64,000 nucleotides of DNA from Chitinophagales bacterium. Lineage in GTDB: Bacteria; Bacteroidota; Bacteroidia; Chitinophagales; Saprospiraceae. Positions 51,440-61,529 of the stretch are shown piece after piece; the stretch's first letter is position 1, and each line of letters begins with the position of its first letter. The notes beneath the pieces were generated by a model. The model did no database searches. It was given only the letters and a program-made list of their open reading frames with translations, and was not told the origin of the DNA. The position numbers and the translations under genes were made by a program. The stretch lies in contig JAAFJY010000024.1 in the NCBI GenBank assembly GCA_013299105.1, forward strand, positions 43,787-107,786, written 5' to 3'.

Positions 51440-54400
51440 ATGAAGCGACTATTACCCGTTCTTTTTGGCCTGTTTTTTGGCCTGAGTGCCCACCAAGGTT
51501 GGGCTCAAAACATCACTGTAAGCGGCAAAGTGAATGATGCCAATACGGGCGAACCACTCATTGGCGCATCGATACAAGTCAAAGGCACCAACCAGGGTGT
51601 CGTAACTGACCTGGAAGGAGCATACACCCTTGAAACCACTCCAGATGCTATTTTGGTGTTCAGCTACACTGGTTATGAAGGTATCGAAGTACCTGTGGCT
51701 GGGCAAAAAACGATCAACCAGCGGCTTAACCCCTCCAATCTTCGCCTGGACGAGGTGGTAGTCGTGGGCTACGGGGTCCAGAAAAAAAGCCAAATCACAG
51801 GAGCCATCAGTTCGGTCAAAGCCTCCGAAATCAAAGACCAGCCCGTTTCTAACCTGGCTGGCAGCATCCAGGGCCGGGTATCGGGTTTGAATGTGATGAG
51901 CACTTCTGGCACGCCTGGCGCGGGCTTGCTGGTGAGTGTGAGGGGCAACAACGCACCTTTGTATGTCATTGACGGTATTCCTCAATTGAGTGAAAGCAAC
52001 TCTTCACTTTCCACTTCTTTTAACTTGCAGGGCGAATCGGTTGGCCCTGGCCAAAACCTGAGCAGCATTGCCGACATCAACCCCAACGACATTGAGTCCA
52101 TTGAAATCCTCAAAGATGCTTCGGCGGCAGCCATTTACGGCGCACGGGCAGCCAATGGGGTCATTTTGATCACCACCAAACGGGGTAAAAAAGGCAGCCA
52201 GGAGGCCAATCTCAACTACTACACAGGGATTCAACGGGTAGCCAGGCCGATCAAGTTCATGGACTCCGAACAATTTGTAGCTTTGATCGAGGAGGCCCGT
52301 AAAAACGACTTGGCCATTTACCAAAAAGACAATACCGCTTTTGGGCAAGACTTTGACCCCGCTGTATTGACCGACCCTTTGGACAATTTCGACCTGAGCA
52401 GTGGCCTCAATACCAACTGGCTCGACGAAGTGACCCAAAGCGCACCGATCAGCAACTACGAACTCTCGTTTCGGGCGGGCAATGACAAAACCCGTTACTT
52501 CACCAGTTTTGGGTACTTTGATCAGACCGGGGTAGTGATCAATAATTTCTACAAGCGACTCACTTATCGCCTCAACCTGGACCAAACCATCAACGACCGT
52601 TTGACCACTGGGGTTACCTTAAATGTAGCTTATTCGCGCAATCGCCGCAGTTTTAACGACAACACTTACACGGGTACGATCACCAATGCTTTGGGAGCTT
52701 CACCTTTGATGCCTGTTTTTGAGGATGATGGCTCGTACAGCGGCTTTGAAAACTACCAAGCCAGCTGGTTGTCCGATAATCCGGTGAAATCAGCCACCGA
52801 AATTCGGGCTTTCACCACCGGGTTCAGGGTTTTGGGTTCGGTGTATGGGGAATACAAAATTAATCCCAACTTGAGTTTTCGCACCTCCTTTTCGACTGAT
52901 GGAAATTTCATTTACGACGATCAGTTCAAATCCCAACTTACTGCTGATGCTGAGGCGGTGGGTGGAGAGGCATTTGAGGGAAATGCCCGCACTTTGACTT
53001 GGTTGAATGAAAATACGCTCAACTTCACCAAAGACTTCAGCGGCAGCAGCCTGACGGTTTTGGGGGGCTTGACTTTCCAACGCACTACTTTGGATCGTGC
53101 GAGTGCTTTGGGACAGGGTTTCCCACCTGGCGGCTTGCAACGGGTTTCAAGTGCTGCGAACATTTTGCGTGCCACTTCTGAGGGCAGTTCTTTTGCCATT
53201 TTATCCTACCTGAGTCGGGTCAACTACGATATCGGCAGCCGTTTCCTGTTCACGGCCAGTGCGCGGGTCGATGGTTCTTCACGCTTTGCCAAAGACAATC
53301 GCTATGGCTTTTTCCCTTCTGGTGCCTTTGCTTGGCGCATGAGCAACGAAGATTTTTTCAAAAACCTCAAAGGTACTTTTAGTGATTTCAAACTGCGCAT
53401 GAGTTATGGCTTGACGGGTGACCAAGAGATCGGCGATTTCCAAAACGTGACTTTTTATGGCCCTACCCGCTATGATGGCCGCCCTGGAATTGGACTGCGT
53501 AACTTAGCCGATCCGACCTTGAGTTGGCAACAAAACCGCATGTTGAATCTGGGCATCGACTTTGAGATCAAGGGGGGCAGGATGTTCGGTTCGGTAGAGT
53601 TTTTCAAAGCCAACAAAGACCGCTTGCTCAGTGAGGACGCCATTCCCGGTACCACTGGTTTTCAAACGGTGACCCGCAACAGCGGCGAAGTGCAAAATAC
53701 AGGCTTGGAATTCAATTTAACGGCGGCGGTGACCAAAAATGCTCCTTTTCGTTGGAACATCAACCTGAACGGCACTTTCCTTAAAAACAAAATCATCAGC
53801 CTGAGCAGCGACGGCATTTTGCTCAATGCTTACAGCGACCTGGAAGTGACCCACGTTTTACAAGTTGGCCAGCCCATTGGCTCCTTCTGGGGCTTGAAAT
53901 ACCTGGGAGTTGACCCCGAAACCGGGGATGTAATGCACGAAGACACCAATGAAGACGGTGTGGTGGATTTTGACGATGCCCAGATCATCGGCAAGGCCAT
54001 GCCCGACTTTTTTGGGGGCTTTACCAATACCTTTATGTACAAAAACTGGGACTTGAGCATCTTTTCTCGTTTCTCTTTGGGCAATCAAGTATATAACCTC
54101 ATCCGCGCCACCACCGAAAACCTGGGTTGGAGCAACGAAGGGGGCTTGAGTTCAGTGTATGCCAATAACACTTTACGGGTCCAGGATCGCTGGCGCAAAC
54201 CTGGTGACCAGGCTGCTTTTGGTCGGGCTTCATTTGTCAATCCCAACCTCTTTATCAACTCTTCTCACATGGTTGAAGATGCCTCGTTTTTCAGGGTACA
54301 GAACGTCAATTTGGGTTATACCTTTGGCCGGGTGGGCAAACTAAAAGGCTTAAGAGTGTACGCGGAAGCCCAAAACTTGCTGATTTTGACTAAATATTCC

Positions 54401-54517
54401 GGTTTTGACCCTGAAGTATCGTCCAATGGGGGCTCGATTGACCGCACGGCGGGTATCGACTATGGGGCTTACCCTTCTGCACGCACTTTTTTGCTGGGTG
54501 CAAACTTGAAGTTTTAA
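51440..54517 (+). CDS. SusC/RagA-type TonB-linked outer membrane protein
   Basis: 1025 residues with a signal peptide ending HQGWAQ. A carboxypeptidase-regulatory-like domain (ITVSGKVNDANTGEPLIGASIQVKGTNQG) is followed by the SusC signature LDEVVVVGYGVQKKSQITGAIS (a TonB-box region), a plug (VRGNNAPLYVIDGIPQ; IEILKDASAAAIYGARAANGVILITTKRG) and a 22-strand-type barrel ending in FLLGANLKF. It imports an oligomeric or large nutrient across the outer membrane with energy from TonB. The SusD partner follows after 25 bp. No sigma/anti-sigma pair or hybrid sensor is adjacent. Confidence 0.96.
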   Translation: MKRLLPVLFGLFFGLSAHQGWAQNITVSGKVNDANTGEPLIGASIQVKGTNQGVVTDLEGAYTLETTPDAILVFSYTGYEGIEVPVAGQKTINQRLNPSNLRLDEVVVVGYGVQKKSQITGAISSVKASEIKDQPVSNLAGSIQGRVSGLNVMSTSGTPGAGLLVSVRGNNAPLYVIDGIPQLSESNSSLSTSFNLQGESVGPGQNLSSIADINPNDIESIEILKDASAAAIYGARAANGVILITTKRGKKGSQEANLNYYTGIQRVARPIKFMDSEQFVALIEEARKNDLAIYQKDNTAFGQDFDPAVLTDPLDNFDLSSGLNTNWLDEVTQSAPISNYELSFRAGNDKTRYFTSFGYFDQTGVVINNFYKRLTYRLNLDQTINDRLTTGVTLNVAYSRNRRSFNDNTYTGTITNALGASPLMPVFEDDGSYSGFENYQASWLSDNPVKSATEIRAFTTGFRVLGSVYGEYKINPNLSFRTSFSTDGNFIYDDQFKSQLTADAEAVGGEAFEGNARTLTWLNENTLNFTKDFSGSSLTVLGGLTFQRTTLDRASALGQGFPPGGLQRVSSAANILRATSEGSSFAILSYLSRVNYDIGSRFLFTASARVDGSSRFAKDNRYGFFPSGAFAWRMSNEDFFKNLKGTFSDFKLRMSYGLTGDQEIGDFQNVTFYGPTRYDGRPGIGLRNLADPTLSWQQNRMLNLGIDFEIKGGRMFGSVEFFKANKDRLLSEDAIPGTTGFQTVTRNSGEVQNTGLEFNLTAAVTKNAPFRWNINLNGTFLKNKIISLSSDGILLNAYSDLEVTHVLQVGQPIGSFWGLKYLGVDPETGDVMHEDTNEDGVVDFDDAQIIGKAMPDFFGGFTNTFMYKNWDLSIFSRFSLGNQVYNLIRATTENLGWSNEGGLSSVYANNTLRVQDRWRKPGDQAAFGRASFVNPNLFINSSHMVEDASFFRVQNVNLGYTFGRVGKLKGLRVYAEAQNLLILTKYSGFDPEVSSNGGSIDRTAGIDYGAYPSARTFLLGANLKF

Positions 54518-54542
54518 CAAACCCTGGAAAATTGTAAAAAAC

Positions 54543-55913
54543 ATGAGAACCTATCCATATATCTTGCTTTTTCTGATCGGTTTTACCGCCTTCTCCTGTA
54601 ATTTCCTGGACGAAAGCTCTCCCAATGACCTTGCTGCCAATGGAGCGATTACTGATGGCGCTTCGGCTGAGGCTGCGCTGCTGGGCATTTACAGTGCTAT
54701 GCAAAACAACAGTTATTACGGCTTCCAATACATGGTGATTGGCGATGCTTTGGCTGATAATGCTTCTACTGGAGGATACCAGGCTTTGTCCCTTGATCAA
54801 ATTGGGGCCAAAGAACTCACCTCTGCCAACATCATCACCGAAAGCATGTGGGTGGCCATTTATCGGGTGATCGCCAATGCCAATGCCTTGATCGAGGCAT
54901 TGCCCAAAGTCAGTGACCTGGAACCAAAAGAAAAAAACCACCTCGAAGGCCAGGCCAGGGCTTTGAGGGCGATGGCGCATTTTGATCTGCTGCGTTTGTT
55001 TGGCGAGCACAACAAGCTCAATTCAGCCTTTGGTGTGCCCATCGTGAAAACCGTGCAAACGATCAACGACAAGCCAGGCCGGGCCAGCGTAAGTGCGGTG
55101 TATGACTTTGTGTTGGAAGAGTTGAACAAGGCTGCTGGTCAATTGGACCCCACCCAAACCCAAGTCCAATACCTCAATACCCATGGCGTCAATGCCCTTT
55201 TAGCGAGGGTTTATTTGTACAAAAAGGACCTTGCTAAAGCCGCTGAATTTGCCGACAAAGTCATCAAGTCCAATGCCTATAAACTCTTGCCTGCTGCTGA
55301 ATATGCAAGCATCTACACCAGTCGCCGCACTGCAGAATCTGTTTTTGAGTTGTCTTTTGACAGCCAAAACCGCAGTGGATTCAATGGCGGGACATATAGC
55401 CGTGATGACGCGATTCGTCCAGAGCTGGACTACATGGCAGCTCAAGGTTTGGGTGAGTTTTTCAAGCAATCCCCAAGCGATGTGAGAGCGCAGATGCTTG
55501 ATTACGATCCACAAAATAATGATGCTACAATCGTACCCGATGGACGCACCCAAAAATACCGGGGCGAAGAAAGCAAGGACAATCCTGCCTACATCATCAG
55601 GTATGCCGAAGTGCTCCTGATCATGGCTGAGGCCAGGGGTGGTGTGCAAGGTTTAGTTTTTTTAAACCAGCTCAGGAAAGCCCGTGGTTTGTCCGAAATT
55701 GCCTCCAGCAATGCCACTGAATTTGCTCAAGCCTTGCTCAACGAACGCCGGGCAGAATTCAATTTTGAAGGTCAACGCATGTTTGACTTGGCCAGAACGG
55801 GGAGTGTAAAGCGAGTTTTAGGGGTTGATGATTTTCGGGGCATTTTGCCCATCCCCATTCGAGAAATCACAGCTAGCGGAGACGCCATTAAGCAAAACCC
55901 AGGCTATGAGTAA
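54543..55913 (+). CDS. SusD/RagB family nutrient-binding lipoprotein
   Basis: 456 residues with a lipobox in GFTAFSCNFLDESSP. TPR-like helices of the SusD fold are visible: MWVAIYRVIANANALIEALPKV, EGQARALRAMAHFDLLRLFGEHN, VNALLARVYLYKKDLAKAAEFADKVIKSN. The C-terminal family part follows: YIIRYAEVLLIMAEARGG, LLNERRAEFNFEGQRMFDLARTG and PIPIREI. It caps the SusC barrel and captures the substrate at the cell surface. It is co-transcribed with the SusC gene; the CNT transporter gene follows. Confidence 0.96.
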   Translation: MRTYPYILLFLIGFTAFSCNFLDESSPNDLAANGAITDGASAEAALLGIYSAMQNNSYYGFQYMVIGDALADNASTGGYQALSLDQIGAKELTSANIITESMWVAIYRVIANANALIEALPKVSDLEPKEKNHLEGQARALRAMAHFDLLRLFGEHNKLNSAFGVPIVKTVQTINDKPGRASVSAVYDFVLEELNKAAGQLDPTQTQVQYLNTHGVNALLARVYLYKKDLAKAAEFADKVIKSNAYKLLPAAEYASIYTSRRTAESVFELSFDSQNRSGFNGGTYSRDDAIRPELDYMAAQGLGEFFKQSPSDVRAQMLDYDPQNNDATIVPDGRTQKYRGEESKDNPAYIIRYAEVLLIMAEARGGVQGLVFLNQLRKARGLSEIASSNATEFAQALLNERRAEFNFEGQRMFDLARTGSVKRVLGVDDFRGILPIPIREITASGDAIKQNPGYE

Positions 55914-56057
55914 GGCCCAGGCACACAAAAAAGGTCCAATACGCTTTGGTCTTCAATAAAAATCACTAGTTTGGCTCATTCTATTTGATTTGGCTCCCAT
56001 TTGTAGCGTTTTTTATAATGCTTGCACGCAGAGCCAGATCGTTCAAACCTGCTGTAA

Positions 56058-57362
56058 ATGGAACGTTTTACTGGCCTTCTTGGGATGGCCGTCATCCTTG
56101 CCTTGGCCTACTTATTGTCAAACAACCGCAAAGCCATCAATTTTCGGGTAGTAGGAATGGGTTTACTATTACAAGCCCTGCTAGCGGTATTTATTTTAAA
56201 AGTGCCACTCGGCAAGACCATTTTTGGCTGGATTGGTGGAGCAGTAACCAAGGTCTTGAGCTTTTCCGACGAAGGAGCTCGCTTTGTTTTTGGTGCCATG
56301 GCCGACGACCGGGCAGTTGGAAAAATGCTCCAAACAGTAGAAAAAACCATTGGTCCCCAACCCTGGGCCGAAGATGCCTTGGGGGCTCCCGTTTTTTTTG
56401 GGGGATTCATTTTCTTCTTCAAAATTGTGCCCACGATCATTTTTGTGGCTTGTTTGGTCAATATTTTTTACCAAATTGGCCTCATGCAGCTGATCGTAGA
56501 ATGGCTAGCCAAGGGCCTGAACTACTTCATGAAAGTGAGCGGGGCTGAGGCTTTGAGCAATATCTCCAGCGCCTTTGTGGGCCAGGTAGAAGCCCAAATC
56601 ATGATCAAACCCTACTTGAAAAGCATGACCATGTCGGAGTTGATGTCGTCGATGACGGGCAGTTTTGCTTGCATTGCGGGTGGCGTAATGGCTACTTACA
56701 TCATGTTTGGGGTAAAAGCGGAATACCTGATCGCCGCAAGTATCATGGCCGCACCAGGTGCCCTGGCCATCGCCAAAATCATGTATCCTGAAACCGAGCA
56801 GCCACAAACCCAAGGCGATGTCAAACTCAAGGTAGGCAAGCAGTTTTCCAATATCGTTGATGCCATATCCAAGGGTTGTTCCGATGGTTTGCAGGTGGGT
56901 ATGAATGTTTTGGCCATGTTGGTGGGCTTTCTAGCCTTGATCGCTTTGATCAATTTTATCTTGAGCAAATGCGGCGGCTTGTTTGGCTACGAAGATTTGA
57001 GCCTGAATACCATCCTGGGCTTCGTTTTTGCGGGTTTTGCCTGGGTCATGGGCGTACCTGGCAGTGAAGTAATGCAAGCAGGAGCCTTGATGGGGACCAA
57101 ACTGGTGGCCAATGAATTTGTAGCTTATCTGCAACTCAAAGACATCATCGCCACAGGTACTTTGTCGCCCAAAACCATCGCCATCGTGAGCTTTGCGCTT
57201 TGTGGCTTCGCAAATATTGGCTCGGTGGGCATCCAAATTGGAGGGATTTCGGCCCTGGAACCCGATCGCAGAACCGACTTGGCTAAGCTGGGTATGCGTG
57301 CATTGGTGGCCGGAACTTTGGCCAGCTATCTGTCTGCTTCGATTGCAGGGATCTTGCTCTGA
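56058..57362 (+). CDS. Concentrative nucleoside transporter (CNT/NupC family)
   Basis: 434 residues with about ten membrane helices. Family segments include the N-terminal LLGMAVILALAYLLSNNRKAINFRVVGMGLLLQALLAVFILKVPLGK, QMAIVEWLAK-like MQLIVEWLAKGLNYFMKVSGAEAL, GSFACIAGGVMATYIMFGV, FAWVMGVPGSEVMQAGALMGTKLVANEFVAY and FALCGFANIGSVGIQIGG. CNTs import nucleosides with protons or sodium. Position after SusC/SusD suggests that the locus takes up nucleosides or a nucleoside-containing polymer; this is inference. Confidence 0.93.
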   Translation: MERFTGLLGMAVILALAYLLSNNRKAINFRVVGMGLLLQALLAVFILKVPLGKTIFGWIGGAVTKVLSFSDEGARFVFGAMADDRAVGKMLQTVEKTIGPQPWAEDALGAPVFFGGFIFFFKIVPTIIFVACLVNIFYQIGLMQLIVEWLAKGLNYFMKVSGAEALSNISSAFVGQVEAQIMIKPYLKSMTMSELMSSMTGSFACIAGGVMATYIMFGVKAEYLIAASIMAAPGALAIAKIMYPETEQPQTQGDVKLKVGKQFSNIVDAISKGCSDGLQVGMNVLAMLVGFLALIALINFILSKCGGLFGYEDLSLNTILGFVFAGFAWVMGVPGSEVMQAGALMGTKLVANEFVAYLQLKDIIATGTLSPKTIAIVSFALCGFANIGSVGIQIGGISALEPDRRTDLAKLGMRALVAGTLASYLSASIAGILL

Positions 57363-57568
57363 AAAGAATTTGTTTTCAGCAGCGAATCCGCTTCTTTGGA
57401 AACCATGTAAAAGATTAGTGAAAAGAAGTGAAGGTCTTGAGCAAATGGGAGTCTCACGAATTTCCGTTCAGGCTCTTCTTCTCAACTCCTCAACTTCTCA
57501 ACCTTTAAACTTTTACAAAACTATATTCAATCGCAAAAAACTGCTGTCCATTGGATAGCCTACGAGCC

Positions 57569-59416
57569 ATGTCTATCAATCAACTGCGCAGGCGAAAGAG
57601 TGCCTTGCCCCTTTTCGCTTTGCTTTTTTTGCATTGCTTTCAAATCCGTGCGCAGAGCTACGATCTGCGTGAATTTTCAACCCGCGATCTATCCGATGCC
57701 AAATCGCCCAGCCCCAATTGGCAAATTGTGGGCGAGGTGAGTGGTGGATACAATACGCCAACGGTCAACACCAAACCTGGAACGGGTATTCTTTTTGACA
57801 ATTACAGCAAGGATTACCAGTACAAAACCAGCGCGGACCTGGTCAGCAATTTCGAGCACGGGGACATTTACCTGGAGCTCGATTTTTTGCTGCCCAAAGG
57901 CTCCAATTCTGGTATTTACCTCCAGGGCCGTTATGAAATTCAGCTTTACGACACATGGGCCAGCACAACGCCCAAACAAGGCGATTGCGGCGGTATTTAC
58001 CAACGTTGGATTGAAGCTGAAAAACGCGGCTACGAAGGCCATGCCCCACGCATCAATGCCTGCCTTGCACCAGGTACTTGGCAGCACCTAGAAATCAAAT
58101 TCGCAGCACCAAAATTTGACGCCAGCGGTAAAAAAATTCGACATGCAGTGGTGGAGAAAGTGGTACTCAATGGCGTAACCATCCATGAGAACGTCACCTT
58201 GTTGGGAGTCACGCGTGGTGCCATCTCCGAATCTGAAGCGGCCAGCGGCCCTTTGCGCATCCAGGGTGATCACGGCCAAGTGGCGTTCCGCAACATCAAA
58301 TATGCTCTGCTCAACGACATCAAGGTGTCTACTAGTGACATTCAGTATGAGTATTACGAAGGGCAGTTTGAAGAATTTACCGATGCCAAGCCTGAAAAAC
58401 TGACCCGAAAAGGCACTACTTCCATCATCGACTTCCAATTGGCCGACAATCCCAACAAAGCCATATTGATTTTTACCGGAAAAGTAAACTTGCCAGAAAC
58501 GGCGGAATACTTGTGGTCAACCCAACAGTATGGGCTGGCAAAATTGGAAGTGGATGGAAAAGAAGTCGTCAAAACCAACTGGCAAGCTGACCTCAAACAC
58601 AACACTGGCAAGGTTCAGTTGACCGCAGGCGAGCACCAGTTCAAATTGTATTACCTCAAAAACTTCAATTGGCGGCCCAGTGCACTGGGTTTGAATGTGC
58701 AAAAAGCCAACGCCAAGCCGGTAGCCTTGCATGCACTGCGATCATTGCCCGATCCGGAGCCTGCCCCTTTGATTGCTTTAAATGCTGGCAAGGAACCCGA
58801 ACTTTTGCGCTGCTACTACGAATTCACCGACCGCAAACGCACCCATGTGGTGGCGGTGGGCGACCCGAATGGCGTCCATTATGCTTATGATTTGAACCAA
58901 GGCGCTATTTTGGACCTTTGGAAGGGCCCCTTTGTCAATGCCACCGAAATGTGGTACGAGCGCGGAGAACCACAAATTGCCATGCCATTAGGGCCAAAAG
59001 TGCGCAGCAGCGGAGTGGGCGCATTTGCGCCCAGCAATTTAATAGCAGATAGCTTGGATACCGAAAACACCTTGCAATTCAAACAATACCGCTTAGACTC
59101 CAAGGGCTATCCCACCTTTACTTATTTGCTGAAAGGAAAAAGTGTAAGCGACGCCATTCGCCCGATGGAGGACCGCAAGGGCTTGAAACGCAGCCTGATT
59201 TTGGGTGCTGCGCTCGCTGATGGCTTCCTGATAAGATTAGCCCAGGGTAAAACTATCGAAGCGTTGGGGGATAATCTTTACGCCATCGATCAAAAGTATT
59301 ACGTGCAGTTGCCACCGGACTACGTGGCCAACGTACAGAGCGGCAATGGGATGAAAGTATTGCTTTTGAAATCTTCTCCCAATCCAGTGCAAATTGATTA
59401 TTTCATCATTTTCTGA
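57569..59416 (+). CDS. Secreted DUF1080 plus PA14-like domain protein
   Basis: 615 residues from ATG 57569 with a signal peptide ending CFQIRAQ. Residues about 35-235 are a DUF1080/concanavalin sandwich (DIYLELDFLLPKGSNSGIYLQGRYEIQLYDTW...CGGIYQRW). PA14-like strands follow near 255-375 (YEGQFEEF... AKLEVDGKEVVKTNW, ...LTAGEHQFKLYYLKNFNWRPSALGL). The last 230 residues (HVVAVGDPNGVHYAYDLNQGAILDLWKG) are not recognised. DUF1080 proteins include 3-keto-glycoside hydrolases. It is followed 11 bp later by the propeller-cupredoxin gene, so the two are co-transcribed. Confidence 0.8.
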   Translation: MSINQLRRRKSALPLFALLFLHCFQIRAQSYDLREFSTRDLSDAKSPSPNWQIVGEVSGGYNTPTVNTKPGTGILFDNYSKDYQYKTSADLVSNFEHGDIYLELDFLLPKGSNSGIYLQGRYEIQLYDTWASTTPKQGDCGGIYQRWIEAEKRGYEGHAPRINACLAPGTWQHLEIKFAAPKFDASGKKIRHAVVEKVVLNGVTIHENVTLLGVTRGAISESEAASGPLRIQGDHGQVAFRNIKYALLNDIKVSTSDIQYEYYEGQFEEFTDAKPEKLTRKGTTSIIDFQLADNPNKAILIFTGKVNLPETAEYLWSTQQYGLAKLEVDGKEVVKTNWQADLKHNTGKVQLTAGEHQFKLYYLKNFNWRPSALGLNVQKANAKPVALHALRSLPDPEPAPLIALNAGKEPELLRCYYEFTDRKRTHVVAVGDPNGVHYAYDLNQGAILDLWKGPFVNATEMWYERGEPQIAMPLGPKVRSSGVGAFAPSNLIADSLDTENTLQFKQYRLDSKGYPTFTYLLKGKSVSDAIRPMEDRKGLKRSLILGAALADGFLIRLAQGKTIEALGDNLYAIDQKYYVQLPPDYVANVQSGNGMKVLLLKSSPNPVQIDYFIIF

Positions 59417-59427
59417 TCCTTACTGTG

Positions 59428-61443
59428 ATGAAAAAATATGCTTGTTTGTTGTTTCTCGGCTTTATTGCGTCGCAAATGCTGGCTCAAAAACCAGTGAGCG
59501 AAGCCGACTACTATACCTTGAAAACGATTGCCATTCCCGAAGGTGCAGTTCTGGAAGTAGGTGGCTTGGCCCCCCTACCCGATGGCCGCTTGGGTGTTTC
59601 TACTCGACGAGGAGAAATTTGGATCGTTGAAAATCCGTACATGCTCAATGGCACCGAGCCGCATTTCAAGCGCTACGCGAGTGGTTTGCACGAAATCTTG
59701 GGCTTGGCTTACAAAGACGGGGCTTTTTACTGCACCCAACGTGGCGAATTGACCAAAATCAGTGACACCGATGGCGATGGCCGGGGCGACTTGTTTGAGT
59801 GTGTGTACAAGTTCGACCTCAGCGGCAACTACCACGAATACGCCTACGGCCCGGTATTTGACAGTAATGGCGACATGTACGTGACCCTCAACGTGGCCTG
59901 GATTGGCTACGGCGAAAGCTTGGCCAAATGGCATGGCTGGTTGTTGAAAATCAAGCCCAATGGCCAGATGGAACCTATCGCAGCGGGCCTGCGTTCGCCA
60001 GCTGGGTTTAACATCAACAGCAAAGGCGAGATTTTTTACGCCGAAAACCAGGGCGACTGGGTAGGTTCAGGCCGGGTGACGCACTTGGAAAAAGGCGATT
60101 TTGCGGGCAATGCGGGCAGCTTGAATTGGACCAATCAGCCGGGCTCTCCGATCCGCTTGACCAAAGCTGAACTGAGCAAAGTAGACGATGGCCGCCCGAT
60201 GTTTGAAGCCGCCAAAACCATCAAGGAAATGAAACTGCCCTGTGTGTGGTTTCCGCACGGCTTAATGGGCATTTCTACTGCTGACATGCTGGAAGACAAT
60301 ACGGGCGGTGCTTTTGGCCCCTTCAGCGGCGACCAATTTGTGGCCGACCAAGGGCACTCCAAAATCATGCGCATGACCCTGGAAAAAGTCAACGGCGAGT
60401 ACCAGGGGGCGTGTTACCCTTTCCGCGAAGGTTGGGCGTCGGGGCTTTTGCGCCTGCGTTGGGGCATCGATGGCAGCATGTTTGGGGGCATGACCAGCCG
60501 GGGTTGGGCCAGTACGGGCAAAAAAGACTACGCTTTGCAGCGCTTGGTTTGGACTGGCGTAGTGCCCTTTGAAATGAAAAACGTGAGCGCTCGCGCCGAC
60601 GGTTTTGTGATCGAATTCACCAAACCAGTGGACAAAGACCTGGCCCAAAAAGCTGCAAACTATCAGTTCAGCTCTTTCACCTACAAGTACCAGCACCAAT
60701 ACGGCAGCCCCATCATCAAGCAGGGCAACTGCCCGCTGCAAGGCATCATTGTGTCTGAAGATGGAAAAACGATACAAGTAGTACTCGACAGCATGCGCGA
60801 AGGCTTCATCCACGAAATCAAACTCAAAGACCTGAAGGCTGCCGACGGCACAGCCCTCTTGCACGATTTTGCCTACTACACCATGAATAGCTTACCTACT
60901 GGCGCTAAAACCATGCTCAGCGACGCGCAAAAGGTGAAAGCAATGCCTGCAAGCCACCAGCACCATGGCGGCGCAATGCCAAGTGCCCCAAGTGGAAAAA
61001 AGAAAAGCAAAGCCGCTGGCAAAACCTCAACTTTGGGCAAAAACCTCAACACCCAGCCAGCTGATTGGAGCCAACCTGATGTGGCACTGAACATTGGCAC
61101 CAAACCCGGTTTGAAATTCGACCGGGAAATGATTACGGTAAAAGCAGGACAGAAGGTCAAGTTGGTGTTCAACAACAACGATGACATGCAGCACAACCTG
61201 GTGCTCACCCTACCCGGAGAAGCCAGTGAAATCGGTGCCAAAGCGATGGGCTTAGGTTTGAAAGGGCCAGAAATGTTCTACGTACCGAGCAACCCAAAAG
61301 TATTTGCACACACCAAAATCCTGGACCCAGGCACTACTGAAACCATTTATTTCGTAGCACCCGACAAACCTGGAGATTACCAATTCGTATGCACTTATCC
61401 AGGCCATTACTTGGTGATGCAAGGGATTTTGAGGGTTCAGTAA
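59428..61443 (+). CDS. Secreted beta-propeller with C-terminal azurin-type cupredoxin domain
   Basis: 671 residues from ATG 59428 with a signal peptide ending SQMLAQ. A sorbosone-dehydrogenase-like propeller opens it (EVGGLAPLPDGRLGVSTRRGEIWIVENP; GLAYKDGAFYCTQRGELTKISDTDGDGRGD; LRSPAGFNINSKGEIFYAENQGDW). A low-complexity linker HQHHGGAMPSAPSGKKKSK follows. The last roughly 115 residues form a cupredoxin with complete type 1 copper ligands (His in MQHNLVL; Cys, His and Met in FVCTYPGHYLVM). This suggests an extracytoplasmic oxidoreductase whose copper domain carries electrons. It sits in a likely operon with the DUF1080 gene. Confidence 0.85.
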   Translation: MKKYACLLFLGFIASQMLAQKPVSEADYYTLKTIAIPEGAVLEVGGLAPLPDGRLGVSTRRGEIWIVENPYMLNGTEPHFKRYASGLHEILGLAYKDGAFYCTQRGELTKISDTDGDGRGDLFECVYKFDLSGNYHEYAYGPVFDSNGDMYVTLNVAWIGYGESLAKWHGWLLKIKPNGQMEPIAAGLRSPAGFNINSKGEIFYAENQGDWVGSGRVTHLEKGDFAGNAGSLNWTNQPGSPIRLTKAELSKVDDGRPMFEAAKTIKEMKLPCVWFPHGLMGISTADMLEDNTGGAFGPFSGDQFVADQGHSKIMRMTLEKVNGEYQGACYPFREGWASGLLRLRWGIDGSMFGGMTSRGWASTGKKDYALQRLVWTGVVPFEMKNVSARADGFVIEFTKPVDKDLAQKAANYQFSSFTYKYQHQYGSPIIKQGNCPLQGIIVSEDGKTIQVVLDSMREGFIHEIKLKDLKAADGTALLHDFAYYTMNSLPTGAKTMLSDAQKVKAMPASHQHHGGAMPSAPSGKKKSKAAGKTSTLGKNLNTQPADWSQPDVALNIGTKPGLKFDREMITVKAGQKVKLVFNNNDDMQHNLVLTLPGEASEIGAKAMGLGLKGPEMFYVPSNPKVFAHTKILDPGTTETIYFVAPDKPGDYQFVCTYPGHYLVMQGILRVQ

Positions 61444-61529
61444 GGGTAAAAGTTGAGAAGATGAAGAGATGGACTATCATGCGAAAATTCATATTGTTCC
61501 ATCTTGTTACCCAATAATCGCATTTTATA

